A stretch of DNA of 64,000 nucleotides from Jatrophihabitans_A sp035248685 (lineage in GTDB: Bacteria > Actinomycetota > Actinomycetes > Mycobacteriales > Jatrophihabitantaceae): contig DATFHF010000022.1 in assembly GCA_035248685.1 (NCBI GenBank), forward strand, positions 62,001 through 126,000, in the 5' to 3' direction. The notes under the pieces are model-generated. The model was not told the DNA's origin, did no database searches, and worked only from the letters and a program-made list of their open reading frames with translations. Below are positions 25,798 to 36,376 of the stretch, in pieces; positions within the stretch are counted from its first letter, which is position 1, and each line of letters begins with the position of its first letter. A program made the translations under genes and the position numbers.

Positions 25798-26544
25798 GTG
25801 ATTGACCGGGTGTCGAACGCAGGGCTGGGGCTGCCCGCCAGGATCCGGGCCTGCCTGTTCGACCTGGATGGCGTGTTGACCGACACCGCCACCGTGCATG
25901 CCGCGGCCTGGAAGGCCACCTTCGACGAGTTCCTGCGCAGGCGGGACGGGGCCGACTTCCGGCCGTTCGACCCGCACACCGACTATGACGACTATGTGGA
26001 CGGCAAGCCGCGGGCCGACGGTGTGCGGGACTTCCTGGCCAGCCGGGGCATCCACCTTCCGGAGGACGGGCCGGGCGACACCGTCGCCGGACTGGCCGAC
26101 CGCAAGAACGATGAGGTGGGCCGCGAGATCGAGCGCAACGGGGTCACCGTGTTCGACGGCTCCGAGCGCTACCTGCGGGCGGTACGGGCCGCCGGCCTGC
26201 GCCGGATCGTGGTTTCTTCCAGCGCGAACACCGAATTGGTGCTGCGGGTTACCGGACTGGAGCGCTATATCGAGGGCCGGGTGGACGGCCGGACGCTGAT
26301 CGAGCAGCACCTGCCGGGCAAGCCGGCCCCGGATTCCTTCCTGGCCGGCGCCAGGTTGGCCGGCGTCCCACCGGAGCAGGCGGCGGTGTTCGAGGACGCG
26401 TTGGCCGGGGTGGCGGCCGGTCGGGCCGGCGGCTTCGGCCAGGTGATAGGCGTCGACCGGGTCGGCCAAGCCGAACAGCTGCGGGCGCACGGCGCCGATG
26501 TGGTGGTTACCGACCTGGCCGAACTGCTCGGAGCGCCGGCTTGA
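25798..26544 (+). CDS. pgmB: HAD hydrolase, beta-phosphoglucomutase family
   Basis: A 248-residue HAD-superfamily protein. The nucleophile loop is FDLDGVLTDTATVHAAAWK; motif II Ser is in VVSSSANTEL; the motif III Lys lies in LPGKPAPDSFL; motif IV acid residues are in VFEDALAGV. This matches beta-phosphoglucomutase, which interconverts beta-glucose 1-phosphate and glucose 6-phosphate. GTG 25798 or GTG 25810 could be the start. It is coupled (TTGA overlap) to a GH65 phosphorylase that would supply beta-glucose 1-phosphate. Confidence 0.9.
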   Translation: MIDRVSNAGLGLPARIRACLFDLDGVLTDTATVHAAAWKATFDEFLRRRDGADFRPFDPHTDYDDYVDGKPRADGVRDFLASRGIHLPEDGPGDTVAGLADRKNDEVGREIERNGVTVFDGSERYLRAVRAAGLRRIVVSSSANTELVLRVTGLERYIEGRVDGRTLIEQHLPGKPAPDSFLAGARLAGVPPEQAAVFEDALAGVAAGRAGGFGQVIGVDRVGQAEQLRAHGADVVVTDLAELLGAPA

Positions 26545-28895
26545 TCCGCGACGACAGGTTTCCGGTCGAGCCGTGGGCGGTGCGCGAACTGGGGCTGGAA
26601 CTGGGCATGCTCGCCCAGAGTGAATCGATCTTCGCGCTGTCCAACGGGCACATCGGCGTGCGTGGCAACCTGGACGAGGGTGATCCGACCGGCCTGCGCG
26701 GCAGCTACCTGAACTCCTTCTACGAACGCCGACCGTTGAGCTATGCCGAGACCGGCTACGGCTATCCGGAAACGGGGCAGACCGTGGTCAGCGTCACCGA
26801 CGGCAAGCTGATCCGGCTGCTGGTCGACGACGAGCCGTTCGACATGCGCTATGGCACGCTGCTGCGCCATGAGCGGGAGCTGGATCTGCGCGGCGGCCTG
26901 CTGCACCGCACGGTCGACTGGGCTTCGCCGTCCGGTCGCCGAGTGCGGGTGCACTCGACCCGGCTGGTTTCCTTCAGCCAGCGCGCCATTCTGGCCGTGC
27001 ACTACCAGGTCGAGGCCGTCGACCAGCCGGTCCGGGTGGTGTTGCAGTCCGAGCTGATCGCCAATCAGGAGACCACCGGTGGCTCGACCGATCCGCGCGC
27101 CGCGGCCGCCTTGGACAACCCGCTGCAGGCCGAGGAGCACAGCGTGGACGGCCACCGCTGCACGCTGGTCCATCGGACTCGGCTGAGCGGGCTGCGAATG
27201 GCGGCGGCGGCCGACCACCGGTTCGACTGCGCGGACGAGGTGGTGTCGGAGACCGCGATCCACCCGGATTGGTCGCGCACCACCGTCGCCGGTCGGCTGG
27301 AACCGGGCAGCCGGCTGTCGTTGACCAAGTTCGTCGGCTACGGCTGGTCGGCGCAGCGGTCGGTGGCAGCGCTGCGCGATCAGGTCGAGGCTGCCCTGGT
27401 CAGTGCGCTGGACACCGGTTGGCAGGGCATGGTCGACGAGCAGCGGGCCTACCTGGACGAGTTCTGGGACGGTGCCGACGTGCATATCGACGGTGACGAG
27501 AATTCCCAGCAGGCAGTGCGGTTCGGCCTGTTCCAGATGCTTCAGGCCGCCGCCCGTGCCGAGGGGCGGGCCATCCCGGCCAAGGGCCTGACCGGCCCCG
27601 GCTACGACGGGCACGCGTTCTGGGACACCGAAAGCTTCGTGCTGCCGGTGTTGAGCGCCACCTCGCCGCAGGCGGCGGCCGACGCGCTGCGCTGGCGGCA
27701 CTCGACCCTTGAACTGGCGGTAGCCCGCGCCGGTGCGCTGAACCAGGCCGGGGCGGCGTTCCCGTGGCGGACCATCGCCGGCGAGGAGTGCGGGGCGTAC
27801 TGGCCGGCCGGCACCGCGGCGGTGCACGTCAACGCCGACATCGCGATGGCAGCGGTCCGGCACGTGCGCTGGACGGCCGATGCCGACTTCGAACGGGACT
27901 GCGCGCTGGACCTGTTGGTGCACACCGCCCGGCTCTGGATGTCGCTGGGATACCACGGTGGTGACGGGAAATTCCACATCGACGGGGTAACCGGCCCGGA
28001 CGAGTACAGCGCCCTGATGGACGACAACACCTACACCAACCTGATGGCCGCAGCCAACCTCCGACACGCCGCCGAGGCCGCCGAGCGGTGGCCGGAGCGG
28101 GCCGCCGAGCTGGCCGTCGAGGAGTCCGAACGCACCGGTTGGCTCACCGCGGCCAGCCGGATCTCCCGTCCCTACAACGCCGAACTCGGCTTGCCCGAGC
28201 AGCACCGGGGTGCTACCCGGGCCCAGCGCTGGGACTTCCGGGCCAGCGCGGACGATGACGGCTACCCGCTGCTGCTGCACGCGCCGTACTTCGAGATCTA
28301 CCGCAAGCAGGTGGTCAAGCAAGCCGATCTGGTGCTGGCCATGCACTGGTGCGGCGACGAGTTCAGCGACGCGGACAAGGCCGCCGCCTTCGCCTACTAC
28401 GAGCAGCTGACCGTCCGGGATTCCTCGCTGTCGGCTTGCAGCCAGGCGGTGCTGGCCGCCGAGGTGGGCTACCTGGACTTGGCGCTGGACTACCTGCACG
28501 AGGCGGCGATGATGGACCTGCACGACCTCGAGCACAACACCCGGGACGGCCTGCACATCGCGTCGTTGGCCGGCGCCTGGCTAGCCCTGGTCTGCGGTTT
28601 CGGCGGGATGCGCGACTACGGCGGCCGGCTCAGCTTCGCGCCCCGACTGCCCGGCCGGCTCAGTCGACTGCGGTTCGCGGTGCGCTGGCGGGACTGCAAG
28701 GTTCGGGTGGACGTCGGCCGTGAGCAGGTGAGCTACCAATTGGCCGACGGTGCCGATGCCGAACTGGAACTGATCCATCACGGCACGCCATTCACCCTTA
28801 CCGCCGGCCGGCCGGTAAGGCTTGAGCTGCCGACGATCACACCCCCGGGCGAGCGACCGAGCCAACCGGCCGGTCGGGCCCCGATCGGTGAATGA
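26541..28895 (+). CDS. GH65 disaccharide phosphorylase (maltose/trehalose/kojibiose type)
   Basis: A 784-residue GH65 enzyme. The N-terminal domain carries FALSNGHIGVRGNLDEG; the (alpha/alpha)6 catalytic barrel carries GYDGHAFWDTESFVLPVL and the general acid Glu488 in VTGPDEYSALMDDNTYTN; a phosphate/substrate segment is in YEIYRKQVVKQADL-like sequence near residue 580. It starts at TTG 26541, overlapping the beta-phosphoglucomutase stop. Members phosphorolyse alpha-linked glucose disaccharides with inversion, releasing beta-glucose 1-phosphate, which the upstream enzyme would convert to glucose 6-phosphate. Which disaccharide is used cannot be decided by eye. Confidence 0.93.
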   Translation: MIRDDRFPVEPWAVRELGLELGMLAQSESIFALSNGHIGVRGNLDEGDPTGLRGSYLNSFYERRPLSYAETGYGYPETGQTVVSVTDGKLIRLLVDDEPFDMRYGTLLRHERELDLRGGLLHRTVDWASPSGRRVRVHSTRLVSFSQRAILAVHYQVEAVDQPVRVVLQSELIANQETTGGSTDPRAAAALDNPLQAEEHSVDGHRCTLVHRTRLSGLRMAAAADHRFDCADEVVSETAIHPDWSRTTVAGRLEPGSRLSLTKFVGYGWSAQRSVAALRDQVEAALVSALDTGWQGMVDEQRAYLDEFWDGADVHIDGDENSQQAVRFGLFQMLQAAARAEGRAIPAKGLTGPGYDGHAFWDTESFVLPVLSATSPQAAADALRWRHSTLELAVARAGALNQAGAAFPWRTIAGEECGAYWPAGTAAVHVNADIAMAAVRHVRWTADADFERDCALDLLVHTARLWMSLGYHGGDGKFHIDGVTGPDEYSALMDDNTYTNLMAAANLRHAAEAAERWPERAAELAVEESERTGWLTAASRISRPYNAELGLPEQHRGATRAQRWDFRASADDDGYPLLLHAPYFEIYRKQVVKQADLVLAMHWCGDEFSDADKAAAFAYYEQLTVRDSSLSACSQAVLAAEVGYLDLALDYLHEAAMMDLHDLEHNTRDGLHIASLAGAWLALVCGFGGMRDYGGRLSFAPRLPGRLSRLRFAVRWRDCKVRVDVGREQVSYQLADGADAELELIHHGTPFTLTAGRPVRLELPTITPPGERPSQPAGRAPIGE

Positions 28896-28969
28896 CCGAG
28901 CGGGGCGGCGCGGATCGGCTAAGCTTTTCTTTGCGGTGAACAGGCACCAATCGTGCAACAAGGATCCTG

Positions 28970-29686
28970 ATGTCTTCCTCATCGTTCGGGCCCTCCAATG
29001 GACGGGCCGATTTCGATTGGCCGCGACTGTTCCGCGCGCTATCCGACCCGGATTCGGTCGATCCCGCCGAACCGATCGTGCAGCAAGCCGTACTGCTGGG
29101 GCACCAGGTGTCGCCCGCGATCGTGGGTTGCAGCGTTACCGAGGTGGCCCTGGACGGTTTCGAAACCGCCGCTGCCTCCACCGAACTCGCGCTCGCACTG
29201 GACCTCGACCAGTACCGGGCCGGTACCGGGCCGTGCATCTCCGCGGCGCAGACCGGCCTGCACCGGTACGTGGACATGACCGTCGAGGAGCAGTTCCGTG
29301 AGTTCGTCCGGGCTGCGCTCGAGCGCGGCGTGCAGTGCTCCTTCTCGGTACCGCTGCCCGGTACCGCCCGGCGCAGCGCACTGAACTTCTATGCCGACCA
29401 GCCCGATGTGCTGCTCGACCAGCGGCCCCGGCAAGTCGCCACCCTGCTGAGCAGGTGCGTGGCCCGGTTGCTACCGGCGTCGGCGGCCGAGCCACCGAAC
29501 CCCGCGGAGGCGGAGGCCCGCGCGTCCGGCAACCTGGTGCGGGCGGCTGTGGACCAGCTGGCGCAGCGGCAACACCGCAGCGCCCGCGATGTCTACCAGC
29601 GGTTGATCCACCGGTCGATGGACACCGGCCGGCCGCTGTCGGCAATCATCGCCGACGACCCGGACGCGGAGCGGGTGGCGAGATGA
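28970..29686 (+). CDS. GAF-domain protein with degenerate ANTAR domain
   Basis: A 238-residue protein. Residues about 60-165 look like a GAF sensor (YRAGTGPCISAAQTG, then CSFSVPLPG and LNFYAD), in the style of actinobacterial GAF-ANTAR regulators. The C-terminal 55 residues (LVRAAVDQLAQRQHRSARDVYQRLIHRSMDTGRPLSA-like helices) resemble an ANTAR RNA-binding domain, though with weak conservation. ANTAR proteins usually bind paired hexaloop hairpins in mRNA to prevent termination. An AAGGA precedes ATG 28970. The stop overlaps the next small gene (ATGA). Confidence 0.72.
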   Translation: MSSSSFGPSNGRADFDWPRLFRALSDPDSVDPAEPIVQQAVLLGHQVSPAIVGCSVTEVALDGFETAAASTELALALDLDQYRAGTGPCISAAQTGLHRYVDMTVEEQFREFVRAALERGVQCSFSVPLPGTARRSALNFYADQPDVLLDQRPRQVATLLSRCVARLLPASAAEPPNPAEAEARASGNLVRAAVDQLAQRQHRSARDVYQRLIHRSMDTGRPLSAIIADDPDAERVAR

Positions 29687-29919
29687 CCAATTTCAAACCG
29701 AAATTGGACGTGGCCGCGGGGCTGCGCAGGTCGCAGCTGTCCATTACCGACCTGTGGATTCGCTACCTGGCGATCGGCGGCTCGGCGGACGAACTGGAGC
29801 TCGAGGCGTACCTGCTCGGGCTGCTGACCATGGATACCTACCAGCACAACCTGATCGCGCAGGCACTCAACGAGTTCTTCCTGGATCTGGGGGAGGATCA
29901 CCTCGTCGGCTACTGGTGA
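29683..29919 (+). CDS. Small helical protein coupled to the GAF-ANTAR gene
   Basis: A 78-residue acidic, helical protein (start MTNFKPKLDVAAGLRRSQL, ending DLGEDHLVGYW). Its ATG overlaps the upstream stop by 4 nt, so it is made together with the GAF-ANTAR protein. The 3' end overlaps the convergent oxidoreductase gene by 53 bp. I do not recognise the family. Being co-encoded with a sensor protein, it may be a partner or regulatory subunit. Confidence 0.65.
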   Translation: MTNFKPKLDVAAGLRRSQLSITDLWIRYLAIGGSADELELEAYLLGLLTMDTYQHNLIAQALNEFFLDLGEDHLVGYW

Positions 29920-30841
29920 GCCGGGACGCCAGTTCCACGCCCAGGTCGGTGCCCGAGCGCCAGGCACTCTCCACCCTGGGTGAGCCGTCCGGGCAACACT
30001 GGTCACCGGCCAGCCCCAGCTGCCGGCCATCGGGCAGCTCGACGAAGCCGAACGTCGAGTCATGCCGACCGATCGGCTTGGCCCAACGCCAGCGGTGAAC
30101 GTGCGTCCAGCTCGGCCGGCCGGCACCGAGCAGCCGGTCCAGTGCCGCGACGACCGTGCCGATCGCCTGTTCCGGCTGCTCCAGGCAGCGCACTGCCAAC
30201 TCGGCGGTGCTGTGCGCGACCAGCACCGCCGCGTCATCACCCCGCCGGGCACCGTCGTCGGCCACGAACTCCAGGTCCGGGTGGTCGTTGACGAACCAGG
30301 CATCGGCCGCCGGCCAACGCCGGTCCGGGTAGCCGCAGGCGACCGTGATGGTGGCTTGACACCGAACCGGTTCGGCGATGTCGATCAGCCGGCCGGCCTG
30401 CGGATCCGGCATCGCCAGCACGAGTTGACCGGCCGGCAGCTCGCTGACTTCGGTGCCGGTGTGCACGGTTATTCCGTCCAATAGCTCGGGCACCAGGCTG
30501 GCCAGGCCGTCCGGTGCGGCCCACCGAAGCGGGCCGGTGCTGGTGTGCGGCGGCCGGTCGGCGGCCAGCACGGTGAAGGTATCGGTCCACGGCCGGGCCA
30601 GGCCCCGGTCAGCCCAGCCGCGCACCACCGCCGCGAAGCTCGGATCGCGGACGGTGAAGTAGCCGGCGCCCAGGTCGACCCGCCGGCCGTGCAGCAGCGG
30701 GGAGGCCAGCCGGCCGCCGGGCACCGGTCCCTGGTCGAGCACCCGAACCGGGATTCCGGCCGCCCGCAGCGCCACCGCGCAGGCGGCCCCGGCCATCCCG
30801 GCGCCGATGACGGTAACCGGGTTGCCGGGCTCTGGTTTCAT
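29867..30841 (-). CDS. FAD-dependent oxidoreductase, renalase/amine-oxidase-like
   Basis: A 324-residue flavoprotein. The N-terminal dinucleotide motif is VIGAGMAGAACAVALRAAG, followed by VLDQGPVPGGRLAS and RVDLGAGYFTVRDPSF. This pattern, with no second Rossmann domain, is typical of renalase-like bacterial proteins of about 320 residues. A C-terminal LAGDQC segment fits the FAD pyrophosphate region. The ATG at 30841 lies 36 bp from the divergent methyltransferase start. Substrate unknown; renalases oxidise aberrant NAD(P)H isomers. Confidence 0.85.
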   Translation of the reverse strand: MKPEPGNPVTVIGAGMAGAACAVALRAAGIPVRVLDQGPVPGGRLASPLLHGRRVDLGAGYFTVRDPSFAAVVRGWADRGLARPWTDTFTVLAADRPPHTSTGPLRWAAPDGLASLVPELLDGITVHTGTEVSELPAGQLVLAMPDPQAGRLIDIAEPVRCQATITVACGYPDRRWPAADAWFVNDHPDLEFVADDGARRGDDAAVLVAHSTAELAVRCLEQPEQAIGTVVAALDRLLGAGRPSWTHVHRWRWAKPIGRHDSTFGFVELPDGRQLGLAGDQCCPDGSPRVESAWRSGTDLGVELASRLTSSRRGDPPPDPGRTR

Positions 30842-30877
30842 GACCTCATTAGAGACGAAAACCAGGGATGGCGGGCC

Positions 30878-31651
30878 GTGACCGAGCCAGACATCGTCCG
30901 CCGGTTGCGCGCCGCCGGTTGCGTCTTCGCCGAGGACGAGGCAGCGCTGCTGATTGTTGAGGTCGATTCGGCCGACGAACTCGAACGCCTGGTGCAGCGC
31001 CGGGTGGCGGGCCAGCCGCTGGAGCATCTGCTCGGCTGGGCAGAATTCTGCGGGCTGCGGGTGGTGGTGCGGCCCGGCGTGTTCGTCCCTCGCCGGCGCA
31101 CCGAATTGCTGGTTCGGCTGGCCGGCCGGCTGCTTCGTCCGGGTTCGGTGCTGCTCGACCTGTGCTGCGGTTGTGGCGCGGTCGCGGCAGCGCTGGCCGC
31201 CCGGACGTCCATCGAGGTGCATGCCGTCGACCTGGAGCCGGCCGCGGTCGACTGCGCCCGGCAGAACCTCGCGACGGTCAGCGGCGCGGTCTACCAGGGT
31301 GACCTGTTCGACCCGCTGCCGACCGGCCTGCGCGGCCGGGTCGACGTGCTGGTGGCCAACGCGCCGTACGTCCCGTCCGAGGCGATCGCCTTGATGCCGC
31401 CGGAGGCGCGCGAGCACGAACCGCGAGCGGCCTTGGACGGCGGCATCGACGGCCTGGACATCCAGCGCCGGATCATCGCGGCCGCGCCGTCCTGGCTGGC
31501 CGTCGACGGCCGGCTGCTGATCGAGACCAGCCGTGGCCAGGCGCCGATGACCGCGCGGTCGATGGCCGACAGCGGGTTGACGACCCGGACCGTGCACGCC
31601 CGGGAACTGGACGCCACCGGGGTGCTCGGCACTGCGGCGCGCCGTGGTTGA
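30878..31651 (+). CDS. PrmC/HemK-like protein-glutamine methyltransferase, NAPY subfamily
   Basis: A 257-residue protein with a short helical N-terminus and a class I methyltransferase domain (LLDLCCGCGAVAAALAA, HAVDLEPAAVDCARQN). The signature tetrapeptide that is NPPY in PrmC is NAPY here (VLVANAPYVPS). This variant is known from an actinobacterial PrmC-related family with unknown target, so it may modify a protein Gln but probably not release factors. The GTG start at 30878 is divergent from the renalase-like gene. Confidence 0.83.
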   Translation: MTEPDIVRRLRAAGCVFAEDEAALLIVEVDSADELERLVQRRVAGQPLEHLLGWAEFCGLRVVVRPGVFVPRRRTELLVRLAGRLLRPGSVLLDLCCGCGAVAAALAARTSIEVHAVDLEPAAVDCARQNLATVSGAVYQGDLFDPLPTGLRGRVDVLVANAPYVPSEAIALMPPEAREHEPRAALDGGIDGLDIQRRIIAAAPSWLAVDGRLLIETSRGQAPMTARSMADSGLTTRTVHARELDATGVLGTAARRG

Positions 31652-31727
31652 CCGCGGTATCGGCCGGGCCTAGGTTGACCACGCTGAGGCCGGATGGCCG
31701 TGGTTCTCCGCCCAAACAGGAGGCGTG

Positions 31728-33221
31728 ATGTCGCAGGTTCGCGGTGAAGGGCTCGGCACTATCGAGCGGGTCGGCCCGATCGAGGTCAACGGCATCAACG
31801 TCATCGTCGATGCCGATCGCAAGGGCAACCCGCGCCAGCTGTTCTGGCCGTGGTTCGGGGCCAACGTGTCCGTCCTGGCGCTGGGTTACGGCTCGTTCGT
31901 GCTCGGCTTCGGCATCTCGTTCTGGCCGGCCGTGATCGCCGGGCTGGTCGGCATCATCGTCTCGTTCCTGCTGGTCGGCTTCATCGCGGTGGCGGGCAAG
32001 CGTGGTTCGGCACCGACCATGGTGCTCAGCCGGGCCGCCTTCGGCGTGCGCGGGAACCGGCTGCCGGCGCTGATCTCCTGGGTACTCACCGTCGGCTGGG
32101 AGACCGTGCTGACGGTGCTCGCGACACTGGCCACCGCGACCGTGTTCGACCGGCTGGGTTGGGGCGGCGGCACCCCGACCAAGATCATCGCGCTGATCGT
32201 GGTGGCCGCGCTGACCATCGCCGGCGGCGTGCTGGGCTTCGACGTCATCATGCGGATGCAGGTGGTCATCACCGTGGTGACCGGCGTGCTGACCGTGATC
32301 TACATCGTGCTAGTGCTGGACAAGATCCACTGGAGCAAGGTGTCGGCCTTGCACTCCGGTTCCACCCAGGCTTTCGTGGGCGCGCTGATCTTCGTGCTGA
32401 CCGGCTTCGGGTTGGGTTGGACGAATGCCGCCGCCGACTACTCCCGCTACCTGCCGCGGTCCTCATCCAGCCGGGCGGTGATCGGTTGGACCGCCTTCGG
32501 CGCGTCGCTGGGTCCGGTGGTGCTGCTGCTGTTCGGGCTGCTGCTGGCCGGTTCGTCGACCGACCTGAGCAACGCGATCGCCACCGACCCGATCGGTGCG
32601 CTGAGCAGCCAGCTGCCGACCTGGTTCCTGGTGCCGTTCGTGGTGGTCGCGGTGCTCGGCCTGGTCGGTGGCGCGGTGCTGGACATCTACTCCTCCGGCC
32701 TGGCCCTGCTGACCATCGGCCTGCGGGTGCCCCGCTACTTCGCGGCGCTGATCGACGGCGTGATCATGGTCGCCGGCACGATTTACGTGGTGTTCGTCGC
32801 GAAGAAGTTCCTGCCGGAGTTCGAAGGCTTCCTGATCACGCTGGGGGTGCCGATCGCCGCCTGGGCCGGGGTGATGCTGGTCGACATCGGCCTGCGCCGG
32901 CGGGACTACGCCGAGGCCGATCTCTACCGCAGGGACGGCCGGTACGGCGATATCCGGGTGGTACCGGTGGCCGTGGTGCTGGTCGCCACCGCGATCGGCT
33001 GGGGCCTGGTCACCAACACCGCGGCCGGCTGGCTGAGCTGGCAGGGCTACCTGCTCAAGCCGTTCGGGCTGGGCGGCAAGACCGGCGCCTGGCAGTACGC
33101 CAACCTGGGCGTGGTGGTCGCGCTGGCGATCGGCCTGCTGGCGACGCTGTTGCTGGAGCGGTCGGCGATCCGCCGGCAGGAGGCACGGCCGATCGAGCCC
33201 GATCATCAGCCGGTTCGGTGA
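31728..33221 (+). CDS. NCS1-family nucleobase (purine/cytosine-like) permease
   Basis: A 497-residue protein with about 12 membrane segments. GWTNAAADYSRYLPRSSS is the typical NCS1 cation/substrate loop, and the N-terminal GTIERVGPIEVNGIN is similar to cytosine/purine permeases. GGAGG at 31719-31723 favours ATG 31728 over the GTG three bases before. The stop overlaps the next start (TGATG), so it is coupled to a cysteine hydrolase. Together they probably import a nucleobase or related N-heterocycle and hydrolyse an amide from its breakdown. Confidence 0.9.
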   Translation: MSQVRGEGLGTIERVGPIEVNGINVIVDADRKGNPRQLFWPWFGANVSVLALGYGSFVLGFGISFWPAVIAGLVGIIVSFLLVGFIAVAGKRGSAPTMVLSRAAFGVRGNRLPALISWVLTVGWETVLTVLATLATATVFDRLGWGGGTPTKIIALIVVAALTIAGGVLGFDVIMRMQVVITVVTGVLTVIYIVLVLDKIHWSKVSALHSGSTQAFVGALIFVLTGFGLGWTNAAADYSRYLPRSSSSRAVIGWTAFGASLGPVVLLLFGLLLAGSSTDLSNAIATDPIGALSSQLPTWFLVPFVVVAVLGLVGGAVLDIYSSGLALLTIGLRVPRYFAALIDGVIMVAGTIYVVFVAKKFLPEFEGFLITLGVPIAAWAGVMLVDIGLRRRDYAEADLYRRDGRYGDIRVVPVAVVLVATAIGWGLVTNTAAGWLSWQGYLLKPFGLGGKTGAWQYANLGVVVALAIGLLATLLLERSAIRRQEARPIEPDHQPVR

Positions 33222-33781
33222 TGCGGCTCAGCCGATCGGCGGTGCTGGTTGTCATCGACATGCAGCAGGTCTTCGCCGATCCGGGCAGCGGCTGGTTCAC
33301 CCCGGGCTTCGCCGAGATCGTGCCGCCGGTGCTTCGGCTGGCCGAGGCGTTCGCCGGCCGGACCGTGTTCACCCGGTTCGTGGCGCCCGCCCACCCGCGC
33401 GGAGCTTGGCGGGCCTACTACCAACAGTGGCCGTTCGCGTTACAGCCCGACCATTGGGACGGCTATCGACTGGTGCCCGAGATCGAGCGGCTCGAGCCGA
33501 TCACGCTGAACACCAGCACCTTCGGCAAGTGGACGCCGGAGCTGGCCGGCCGGGTCGGCGATTCGGGCGAACTAGTGCTGGCCGGGGTTTCCACTGACTG
33601 TTGCGTGCTGTCTACCGCGCTGGCGGCGGCCGACGCCGGCGTCCGAGTGCTGGTCGCCGAGCAGGCCTGCGCCGGGGCGGACCAGGCCAGCCACCAGCGG
33701 GCACTGTCGGCGATGCGGTTGTACGCGCCGCTGGTCGAGGTGGTCGACGTCGAGGAGTTGCTGGCCGCCGTCGAGGCTTAG
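33221..33781 (+). CDS. Cysteine hydrolase, isochorismatase superfamily
   Basis: A 186-residue alpha/beta hydrolase with the catalytic Asp in VVIDMQQVF, the Lys in STFGKWTPEL and the nucleophile Cys in GVSTDCCVLSTA, an intact D-K-C triad. Family members hydrolyse amides and carbamates (nicotinamidase, N-carbamoyl amidohydrolases, biuret hydrolase). It is translationally coupled to the NCS1 permease, suggesting a catabolic role on a transported nitrogenous compound. It converges with selD (4-nt overlap of ends). Confidence 0.88.
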   Translation: MRLSRSAVLVVIDMQQVFADPGSGWFTPGFAEIVPPVLRLAEAFAGRTVFTRFVAPAHPRGAWRAYYQQWPFALQPDHWDGYRLVPEIERLEPITLNTSTFGKWTPELAGRVGDSGELVLAGVSTDCCVLSTALAAADAGVRVLVAEQACAGADQASHQRALSAMRLYAPLVEVVDVEELLAAVEA

Positions 33782-34761
33782 CGGACCTCGAGCACAGCCT
33801 CCCGCCTGGGCACGAACTCGCCGATGACCTCGGCCGCGGCGATCTCGCCGGCCAGCAGCAGCCCGCCACTGGTTTGGGCGTCGGCCAGCAGCAGCAGCTC
33901 GTCCTCGCCGACCGCCGACCGCAGCTGGGGACGGACCCAGTCGAGGTTGCGGCGGGTACCACCGCTGACGTATCCGGCGGCCAGTGCGGCCCGGGCACCG
34001 TCCAGATAGGGCACCGCGGCGGCATCCACAACCGCGGTAACCCCGGAGGCCCGGGCCATTTTGTAGAGATGGCCGAGCAGCCCGAAGCCGGTCACGTCGG
34101 TGGCCGCCAGCAGGCCGGCGTCCAGGGCCTGCCGGCTGGCCTTGTCGTTCAGCTGCACCATGGACTCGATCGCATTGTCGAACACCTCGCCGGTGCTCTT
34201 GTGCCGGTTGTTCAACACCCCCACGCCGAGCGGCTTGCTCAGGCTGATCGGCTGGCCGGCCCGGGCCTGGTCGTTACGCAGCAGCCGGGACGCGTCGGCC
34301 AGCCCGGTGACCGCCATGCCGTACTTGGGCTCCGGGTCGTCGATGCTGTGTCCGCCCGCGACGTGGCAGCCGGCCTGCCGGGCAACAGCCAGGCCACCGC
34401 GCAGGATCTCGCGCAGCAATTCGCCGGGCAGCTGGTCCCGGGGCCAGCCGACCAGGTTCAGTCCGAGCAGCGGCCGGCCGCCCATCGCGTAGATGTCGGA
34501 CAGCGCATTCGCCGCCGCGATCCGTCCGAAGTCGTAGGCGTCGTCCACCACCGGAGTGAAGAAGTCGACGGTGCTGAGCATCGCGGTGCCATCGGCGATC
34601 CGTAGCGCCGCCGCGTCATCACCATCGTCCAGGCCGACCAGCAGGTCTGCCGACTCGTCGCCGAACAAGCCCGCGACCAGCGCCTCGAGTTCGCCGGGCG
34701 GGATCTTGCAGGCACAGCCCCCGCCGTGCGCGTACTGGGTCAGCCGGTAGCCGGTGCTCAT
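33778..34761 (-). CDS. selD: Selenide, water dikinase
   Basis: A 327-residue protein beginning MSTGYRLTQYAHGGGCACK, the family's N-terminus, with the catalytic residue being Cys16 (TGT) rather than selenocysteine and the essential Lys19. The ATP/Mg loop DDAAALRIADG and later GLLGHL/VAGGHSIDD motifs are in order. It makes selenophosphate from selenide and ATP for selenocysteine (and possibly selenouridine) synthesis. It is divergent from the tRNA-Sec/selA/selB block and shares its upstream region. Confidence 0.95.
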   Translation of the reverse strand: MSTGYRLTQYAHGGGCACKIPPGELEALVAGLFGDESADLLVGLDDGDDAAALRIADGTAMLSTVDFFTPVVDDAYDFGRIAAANALSDIYAMGGRPLLGLNLVGWPRDQLPGELLREILRGGLAVARQAGCHVAGGHSIDDPEPKYGMAVTGLADASRLLRNDQARAGQPISLSKPLGVGVLNNRHKSTGEVFDNAIESMVQLNDKASRQALDAGLLAATDVTGFGLLGHLYKMARASGVTAVVDAAAVPYLDGARAALAAGYVSGGTRRNLDWVRPQLRSAVGEDELLLLADAQTSGGLLLAGEIAAAEVIGEFVPRREAVLEVR

Positions 34762-34878
34762 GCATCGAGGGTATGCGGGCCGGCTCAGCCGTTGACCGGT
34801 GGATGATCACCCACGGCCGGCGTGGTCAAACTTCCACTCGTCGGGAGCTGAACCGACCGCACCGGTACCGTGCTGGGT

Positions 34879-34974
34879 GGAGGCGTACAGGCGCCTGGTG
34901 GCCCTCCCGGTCTTCAAAACCGGTGAAGCCGAGTAGCTCGACTTGGTGGGTTCGATTCCCATCCGCCTCCGCCA
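34879..34974 (+). tRNA. selC: tRNA-Sec (anticodon TCA), CCA encoded
   Basis: Acceptor arms GGAGGCG (34879-34885) and CGCCTCC (34964-34970) pair fully. The discriminator is G34971 and CCA follows. The anticodon loop CTTCAAA contains TCA, reading UGA. The T-arm GGTTCGATTCC is present, and a long variable arm (GAAGCCGAGTAGCTCGACTT) makes the molecule about 93 nt, as expected for selenocysteine tRNA. It sits between divergent selD and selA. Confidence 0.95.
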
Positions 34975-35013
34975 CTCATACGTTCGAGCTGGCTGCTGCG
35001 GAAAGGGACGGTC

Positions 35014-36360
<1,347 letters not shown>

Positions 36361-36376
36361 GGGTGGTGGCGGTTCG

